From assembly GCA_024196135.1 (NCBI GenBank), contig JAMQCK010000050.1:513-64512 (forward strand): a stretch of DNA of 64,000 nucleotides, in the 5' to 3' direction. The notes beneath the pieces are model-generated. The model saw only the letters and a list, made by a program, of their open reading frames with translations, was not told where the DNA came from and ran no database searches. Positions 57,006 to 64,000 of the stretch are shown here, piece after piece (position 1 is the first letter of the stretch; every line of letters starts with the position of its first letter). Source of the stretch: Pleurotus ostreatus/Saccharomyces cerevisiae fusant (taxonomy: Eukaryota > Opisthokonta). Both the position numbers and the translations under genes were made by a program.

Positions 57006-60000
57006 TCAGCCCAACAGGTCGTCAATGTCCTGCTCGACCTTGGCCAGCAATACTCGCTCCGATTCTTTCCTTCGCGGAGGTACGTGCGTACCCTCGCGCT
57101 TCGTGGGTACCTGGGTACTCTCCCGCTTCACTGGCCGCGAGGCAGAAGGCGGAGCAGGGTTGTAGCCAATGCACTCGATCTCTGAATCCGAGTCTTCGGG
57201 CGCCGGGCGAGATGAAGGTTCCCGTTGGGGTTCCCTGCGTTTACTGCCAGACGGTCTTGACGTACGATGCGGGTCTGGCATCGACGTGCGACGAGGGTCG
57301 TTCCCCTTCTTTGGCGCTCGTGATGTGTTGCCAATGTCGGAAAAGCGTCGAACGTCTCGTCGCGGGGCCAAAGGTTTTCCAACGCTCGCAATGCTTGTCG
57401 TCTCCTTCTTGACAATCGGCGCCTCCTCCTTGATGACCGGTGCCTTCGAAGTCGACGGATCCGACACGCCAGTCCCAAGGAACTCGATCTCGTCGTCGCT
57501 CGATTCGAGGTCATCCTTGAAGTCGGGCTGGGAAGGCAACAAAGGTGCGGGATACTGTCGGTCAGAGGCCGGCGGAGATGCAGGAGTTGGAGGAGAAGCA
57601 GGTGCTGGCGACAACGATGACCACGACACAGGTGATCCTATGGGGCTGAGAGGGCATGGTTCCAGGATAGGAGATGGGGTCATGGCGTCCGCCTCCAGCG
57701 CAAGTGAGCGCTCGACCATTTCCTCTTCCTCTTCGTCCTCTTCGGGTGACAATGATATTGGTGTACGTTTCGGTACTGGGAATGGCGAGATCCTACGCCC
57801 GAGACCCTGATTGCGGACGATAGGAGAGAGTGAATCCAGTGCTTGAGATGATGGTTCGTCTTCTGCATCCGACTCGTCCGAGCTGATGTAAATATATTCG
57901 CGATCCTTGGTGCGTTGAGATGATCTACGCGAGGGGTTAGCCGGAAGATCCTCGTTATCGATGAAGCAGGAGCGTACTGCATCGGCGGTGTCACGTCGGT
58001 CGCAACGATACTCTCCTTAACATCATCGTCCGACGACACTGACAATCTCGGTCGTCTGGAAATCAGATGAGCATACAACGGCAGCCCAACACCACGAAGG
58101 TCGACCCACTTGCGACTCTCGCCCTCGTCCACGTCTGCACCCTCGACAGCATCTTCAACATCACCGCCCTCAACATCACCGCCCTCCTCGTAAAACCACC
58201 TGCACCACGCATCAGCTCACGCATTACCTCACAACCCCAGCACACATACCTCGGCCGCTTATCCCCCGCACTCGGTTCAGCCTTCACCTCCTGCTCCACC
58301 TTCGCCTCCGCCTCCTCCCCCTCCTCCATCGGCACCAACGTATCCAAGAACTCGAAGAGGTCGCGGAACTCCACCAACTCCCGCCACTCCTCCCGCGTCA
58401 GCGACTCCAGCTGCTTCTTGTACACCCTCTGCACGCGCTTCTTTAGCGCCACGATCGCGTTCTTGGCGTCCTTGTGCTTTGGGCCGTAGCGCTGCGCGGC
58501 GACGTCAGTTGGTCGCTCAAGCAGGGAGTACAAAACAGGGAGTGAGGAACAAGGTGCAAGGATGCAGACGCACGTCGGTGTCCAGGTTCTCCAGTAACAG
58601 CTCAAGCGAGCAGATCTGATAGAGGTCGATGTCCTCCGGCTCGGGAAAGGTCAGATGCGACAGCATGAGCGCAAGTGGGCGCCTGTCAGCTTCTCGTCTC
58701 ATGACATGCCGTTCCTCCGAGGGTCCGCGCCGACCGAGCAGAGCGTAGGCGACGTCAATCGCCAGGCGGAGCTGTACAGCATCGTCGGCTTTGTTTACTC
58801 TGAACAGATGTTAGTCTCGCGCATCCGGCGTATAGTGTCACTTACCCATTGTCTGTCCGGATGACACGCGAGCAGTCTGTCCACTCGAGGTAGCAGTTGA
58901 TCAAGGCTTCCGGACTGAGCGGCTTCTGGTGGTCCGAGTCTTCATGATACAGCGCGCAGGTGTAGATGTACGCGTCCAGGAAGACCTACCAAAGACATAA
59001 GCATATGTTCGAAAGCAAGAACATAAGGCAAGCGTACCTCGCGCACCACATCCTGCCTAACCGCACAGGAATGGCTGTAGCTCCTCAGGAAGAACTGGAG
59101 CGGCTGGATCAACGCCTGGTTGTTCCCCGTCGCATGCACCGCGTAGAGGACGACGAGGTTCTTCAGCATCTAAGCAATGCGTTAGCGACAGTCGATAGAC
59201 AAAAGCCGGACATTCCTACTCACCTGCCGCGCCCCCACCAACTCCCTCCAGTCCCACGTAATCTTGATCAGCGCCTGCGCGAGCATCGCCAGCGCCTCCG
59301 GGTCCGTCGTGTTCTCCAGTACGTGTACCCAGTAATTTGTCCAGTCGAGCCTCTGCGTGACCATGAGCCCCGAGGCTAACAATCCGTTGTCAGATGTATA
59401 ACCCACCGTCCAGGCCTTCCCCGTCCGCTGGTCCATCACGTCGAGCCTGTCCCCCCATACGCGATACATATCCGCCACGCACTGTATGAGCTCGATGCGC
59501 ACGCGCGGATCGGTCGCCTCCTCGGCGAGTTCCTTGAGAAAGGGCCCGGCGGCGAGTTTGGCGGTGGGCTTGGGGAGGGAGCATGAGTACGGCTATCAGA
59601 CATTCTCGACGCAGCTCAACAAGACCACCCACCAAATGCAACAAACAAAACATAGTAGCGGGCGCGAGGCCCTCCGCCTTCCCCTTCCGCCCCGCCTCTT
59701 TCGCGACGAACTTGTACGAAAGCTCCTTGAGCAGGTCGACGACCTCCTTGCTCGGGCGCTGCAGGATGATAACGGTCAGCATGCTCGGGTTCTAAATCAA
59801 GGCTTACCGCCTATTAAGCATCGCACTCACCTCCGGCAGATACCCACAAAGCAATGTATAGTACCTCAGACAACGCGTGCGCGTCACGTCGTCGAGCACT
59901 AGAACGTCGACGGTGCCGCCCCGCACCACATCGACCGCACCACCCTCCCCCGCCGCGCCACCCTCACCCTCATCGCCACCCTCACCCTCATCGCCGTCCT

Positions 60001-62388
60001 CGTCGTCCCTTAGCGCCCCACCCACCGCGCCCGCCTCCTCCAACCAGCCCCATATAATCTCCCGCACCCCGCGCACGTAGGCCATCTCCCCCTCCGTGTC
60101 CGCGACCTGCGCGAACGCGAGCTCGCGCAGGGGCTCGGGGAGGGCGGGGTGGCGGAGCATGGAGTCTGCGACCGTGAGCGCGAGCATCGAGGATCGACGG
60201 GACAAGACGTACACAGAATCGGCACCAACGCCTTCGCCCCATACGGATCGCCAGCCCCGACGGCGGCACAGATGTGCAGGAGCTCATGCAACCGGAAGAC
60301 GGCCTCGTCCTGCACGAGGGCCTGTTCTTCCTCCTTGTGCGCCGCCGCGTCCCTCTCGTTCGACATGTTGATGTGGACGGCTAGTCGTCTCTGTGCCTCA
60401 TCTAGCTTCACCCTCGCCTCCGTCCAAGAGGTTTCGACGCGCGGTACCAGATCCGTCACGGTGGGCAGTATATCCTGAAGATCGGCGTTGGCGCCCTTGT
60501 GCGCGATGAGCCCGCGGACGAGGGCGAGAAAAGCGAGGGTGGGGTAGTCCCAGAGGGTAGAATCTGCGGATGGGGGAGGTTAGTTGAGGACTCAGAGATG
60601 AGGGAGGGACGATGACGCGTGGAAGAGAAGTGAAGATGCGAATGAGGTCAGATTGCGGTTCAGAATATTTGGGGATGAGTAGAAGGTGATGAATAGAGTA
60701 GAGAATCGATTGCACTCACCACCCAGATCCAACCCCTCGCACAGGCCCGGCCGCGCAGCGAGGTACGCCTCCACGACGCGCAGGTACGACTTACTCGTGG
60801 GGAGGCCGAGGCGCGAGAGCAGAGCGAGGAGACCGGTGAAGGGGGCTAGCGGGTTCTCCTCAGTCGAGGGCGCGTTCTCCCTGCTCGAGGGGGGCGCGTT
60901 CTCCCTGCTCGAGGAGGGCTCGTTCTCCCTGCTCGAGGAGGGCGCGTCGGGCTCTGCCTTGACATTGGACTGAAGTTGGGCTGCCGATTCTCCCTCGTTC
61001 TCGACATTGGACGCCAGCTCGGGCTCTGCCTCGGCCACTGGCTCCTCCTCGACCCCTGGCTCCGCCTTCACCGCCTCCTCCTCCTTGACCCTCCCACCCA
61101 ACGCCTCCGCCCAACACACCACCAGCTTCCCCACCTCCCTCCGCACGTCCTCGCTCCGGTCGTCAAACCCGTAGGCAAGGAGCTTGTCAACGACTGTGCC
61201 GTTGAGCTTGTTGATGATCGCGCTGCTATGCAGCGCATCCTTCATAGGTCCTCGACGATGAGCAGGCGCGTCCCTCCCACCAACATCCTCCCTCAACCTG
61301 CGGTACACCGCCGCGCGCACCCTCGCATCCCCCTGCGCCCCCTTCCCCTTCCTCGCACCCTTCTCATCCCGTCCATCATCTCTCGACCGTAGGAGGAGAT
61401 GGGGGACCGTGTTCTCCGTGATCGGGATATAGGACACCACCGCGAGCCGTACGTCCACGGCCGGGTCGCAGGTCATGGACTCGATGAGGGCCGCTTCGTC
61501 CTCTGCGTCCTCTGCGGTCGCCGCTCGGTCCTCGACAGTCGACGGGTCGTCCACGGTTGACGCTCGGTCCTGCGCCGCCCCATCCCCACCCACCATCGCC
61601 ACATCCCCACCCACCATACCCGCCGCCCCACCCACCATCGTCGCTCCCATATGCTTACACAGGATGGCCGCAGCGCGCGCGCGGACGACCTTGTCCTTAT
61701 CCCCCAGCCGCCCGCGCACTTCCGCGCGCACCTTGCCCACCACTCTTGCGTCGATCGCGCCGAGGGTGCCGAACATGCGCGCGAGGGCGTCGATGGCGCG
61801 GCGGCGGGTGGTTTGGGTTGGCGCGGCGAGGGCGTGCTTGAGGGCCTTGAGGACGCGGCCGGTGAACCAGGGGGCGGGGTCGTGGGTGGGGGGTGGTGGG
61901 GTGGAAGGATTTGGGTGTGGGGTGGAGGAGGGACCAGGGGTTGATGAAGACGAAGGACCTGGCGTTGATGTTGAGGAAGGACCCGCATCGCCACGGTCCT
62001 GGGGGTAGAACTGGAGGTAGTTGTGCCCGATCTGTCCCACTGCATACAATCAGTCCACGAACGCTCCGCCCTGAATCCCCCACGCACCCGAATCATTCAA
62101 GTACTCGACGTACGCCGCGACGAAGCGCAGACCCATCTCAGCCGGCCGCGCGGCCTTCATATGCAGGCACTGGCCGAGGAAGTACACGAAGCACTCCATA
62201 AAGTCGTGCGCGCCCTCCTTCCCGCCGTACTCCATCTGCGCCCCGCGGCACACGACGGCGCAGTGAAGGGCGAAGAGCGCGGCGCAGTTGCGCGTGTGGG
62301 AGCGCGCGTCGGTGAGGGCGTCGGTGAAGATGGACTTCATGGAGTCGTAGATGTCGGGCAGGCCGTCTGAGGGGCGGGGCGCGGGCAT
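57006..62388 (-). CDS. YCG1: Condensin complex non-SMC subunit CAP-G / Ycg1 (Cnd3)
   Basis: Twelve reverse-strand exons: 62388-62088, 62039-60720, 60563-60213, 60165-59831, 59791-59633, 59592-59224, 59169-59038, 58985-58846, 58799-58574, 58491-58250, 58199-57978, 57924-57006. They give 4716 nt, 1571 aa. HEAT repeats near the N-terminus include LKALKHALAAPTQTTRRRAIDALARMFG, DKDKVVRARAAAILCKHMG, and DPAVDVRLAVVSYIPITENTVPHLLLRSRD. The C-terminal Cnd3 domain includes EVVDLLKELSYKFVAKE, RIELIQCVADMYRVWGDRLDV, and PLSPEALINCYLEWTDCSRV. The gene product loads condensin on DNA for chromosome compaction. Acidic, Pro/Ser-rich insertions and a long disordered tail make it longer than the usual about 1000 aa. 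The tail ends AKVEQDIDDLLG. The acceptor before exon 10 could instead be TTGAG at 58516, adding 8 residues. Intron 2 is 156 nt; the rest are 39-82 nt. Confidence 0.88.
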
Positions 62389-63000
62389 TGTGGTGTTCTG
62401 AGTGGTGGTGGGGAGATGCGAGAGGTGCGAGTTGGGTTGAAAGGGGAAGGAAGGGAAGTGTGATCGCGTACGTGGGGAGCTCTGAGTTCGCTACAGTGAT
62501 TCCACTGGTCAAACTGGATAAGAGGTGAGAGCAGGTAGTCGGCTGCTGGCGATAGTCGGACGCGGCAGCGCTTGGGTCGCGTACTGAGGGCGCGTAAGGA
62601 TGCGCAGAGGTGAGATGGAATGTAGAATGCCCTTGTTGGAGTGGTACCGTACGACGTGGCGGTAAAGCAACCCTTCCGACTTCTGCTTCCTGCACAGACC
62701 CTCCGCTGCAGACGATGGTGATGGTCAATAGGATGGTGATCGCTCCTAATGAGGCTCGCTGCAAATCCCCATGGCTGGAAACGCGATCACGTGTGAATGC
62801 GCGTCGAGGGAACGATTCGCCACCGTTTGCTCCTGTCCATCACAATCACCGTCAGGACCTGCCTTGCGCCTTTACCGTCCCTCGACCGAACGGTGGCCTG
62901 GCAACCGCCGCCCGTCAGGCGAACCAGGATGTCAGGAGCTTCCAGCAAAGTGGGGCGCTCCTCCGACACATCTGCAAGGTATTGTTTAGATGCACACCCT
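62389..63000. promoter_or_regulatory. Divergent upstream region, condensin and the edge gene
   Basis: 612 bp between divergent start codons. No supported coding region and no confident element; it should contain both promoters. Confidence 0.45.
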
Positions 63001-64000
63001 ATGCTTACGATGGCTCAATATGGTCTCCATACAAGGTTTATCTGCAAGCTGCAAGGATGCGAGAAGCCCACCTGGCCGAATGACCTGGACATGGACCTCG
63101 CGAGAGTCCGGGACTATCACCAACAGCGATACCACCAGGCAGTCGCGAAGGTTCCGTGGGGAGGTAAATGCGCCTTGCTGTCCTTACACACTACCCTCTA
63201 CTCTTATTACGCTCCCCATACTGTACATTTCATACTGAGCTGAGCCTGTCATACAGGTCAGAACATCGACATACGCCGCGACCCGAAGACAGGCAAGTTC
63301 CCCTGCCCGTGCGGGGAGCCACAGCACGCGCGGCGGATGGCGACGAACGTCCGTACGCTGTGTAGATCTCTAGTCCATCCGCCCGCGGATACGTCGACGG
63401 GAGGTGAAGCGGGCACAGACGATGAGGGATTTGCTCGGCGCCGTCGAAGCAGGCAAAGCAAAGCGAACGATGCGTCGAAAGGGCATGCGCAGACTAAAGA
63501 ATCGGCCAGCGGCACCAAGGCTGCGTCCGCCAGCGCATCGAAGGCTGCTTCCTCCAGCGCTTCGAAGTCTGCATCGACCAGCACGTCGAAGTCTGCATCC
63601 GCTGGCACTTCGAGGACTGCACTCGTGGACACCCCCACGCGCGCTCCCGCCAGCATCCCCAATCTCAGGCGCGTGAGCATTCTCACGCGTGCTCCCGTCG
63701 GCGCTCAAACGCATGCTCCCGTCCGCGCTCACAGGCATGCATTCCCTTTCATCTCCTTTCCTGCGATCAGGGCCGCTTCGAAGTCCGCCTTTGGTCCTTC
63801 CAAGCCCGCACCCACCAACGCACTCAACCCTGCCTCCGCTGGCGCGCCCGACCCTGCACCCAACAGCGCTCCTCAGCCTGCACCCAACCCTGCACCCACC
63901 AGCGGCCCTCAGTCGGCGATCACCAACGCTCCCGACCCTGCACCCAACCCTGCATCCACCAACGCCCCCAACGCTGCCTCTGCACCCCTGCCTCAGAAGC
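63001..64000 (+). CDS. Partial gene: Cys-motif protein with Ala/Ser/Pro repeats, truncated at window edge
   Basis: Exon 1 (63001-63163) and exon 2 (63257 to beyond 64000) are joined by a GTAAAT/ACAG intron. The N-terminus MLTMAQYGLHTRFICKLQGC, then RRDPKTGKFPCPCGEPQHAR, has two Cys pairs (C..C and CPCGxxxH) that could bind zinc. Such a short N-terminal Cys/His module is common in Agaricomycete repetitive proteins of unknown role. After residue about 110 the protein becomes repetitive: KSASxSxSK-type units at first, then many (P/S)APNPAPTSxPx-like units with NAPDPAP and NAPNAAS. The frame is open to the window end, so length and C-terminus are unknown. Exon 1 could begin further upstream. Confidence 0.6.

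Overview
The window comes from a filamentous basidiomycete, most likely an Agaricomycete. It has GC-rich coding DNA, many short introns (about 40-80 nt, GT-AG), a Tnp2-type transposon of the basidiomycete kind, F-box duplicates, and conserved eukaryotic single-copy genes. Gene models below were built by hand from reading frames and splice sites. The exon sums of all intact models are divisible by three.

Left part (1-18.5 kb): a truncated thiamine-phosphate synthase fragment, an apparently intact Tnp2/CACTA-type transposase, an NFX1-type RING/R3H zinc-finger protein (FAP1-like), signal peptidase subunit SPC2, a secreted FAD-linked oxidase, and a tandem pair of F-box-like genes. The first F-box copy carries a 1-nt frameshift.

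Middle part (18.9-56.3 kb): this is the striking region. It holds 11 members of a lineage-specific protein family (here 'F1': P1 to P11; P2 is broken) and 3 members of a second family (here 'F2': F2a, F2b, F2c). All 14 genes share one exon architecture: intron 1 in phase 0, a 76-nt second exon, intron 2 in phase 1, intron 3 in phase 0. Exon 3 is 137 nt in every F1 gene and 167 nt in every F2 gene. This, plus a shared core (E..xG....LxLD(S/T)..N), says F1 and F2 are ancient paralogs. The core looks like the fungal HNH-nuclease fold: F2 keeps candidate H, N and H residues, while F1 has lost the last H and keeps the first H irregularly. Every F2 gene sits head-to-head with an F1 gene (F2a/P1, F2b/P4, F2c/P7), separated by 359-415 bp, so the unit looks like a two-gene module with a bidirectional promoter. 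P1-P4 with F2a and F2b form a nested palindrome of about 11.6 kb. P8-P11 form a tandem array, with a fragment of the neighbouring condensin gene left between P9 and P10. Also in this part are a PNRC/Edc1-like decapping-activator gene, an uncharacterised 282-aa gene, and about 12 kb without convincing genes.

Right part (57-64 kb): a condensin non-SMC subunit (YCG1/CAP-G type, 12 exons) and the 5' part of a repetitive Ala/Ser/Pro-rich protein that runs off the edge.

No rRNA, tRNA or CRISPR array was identified.
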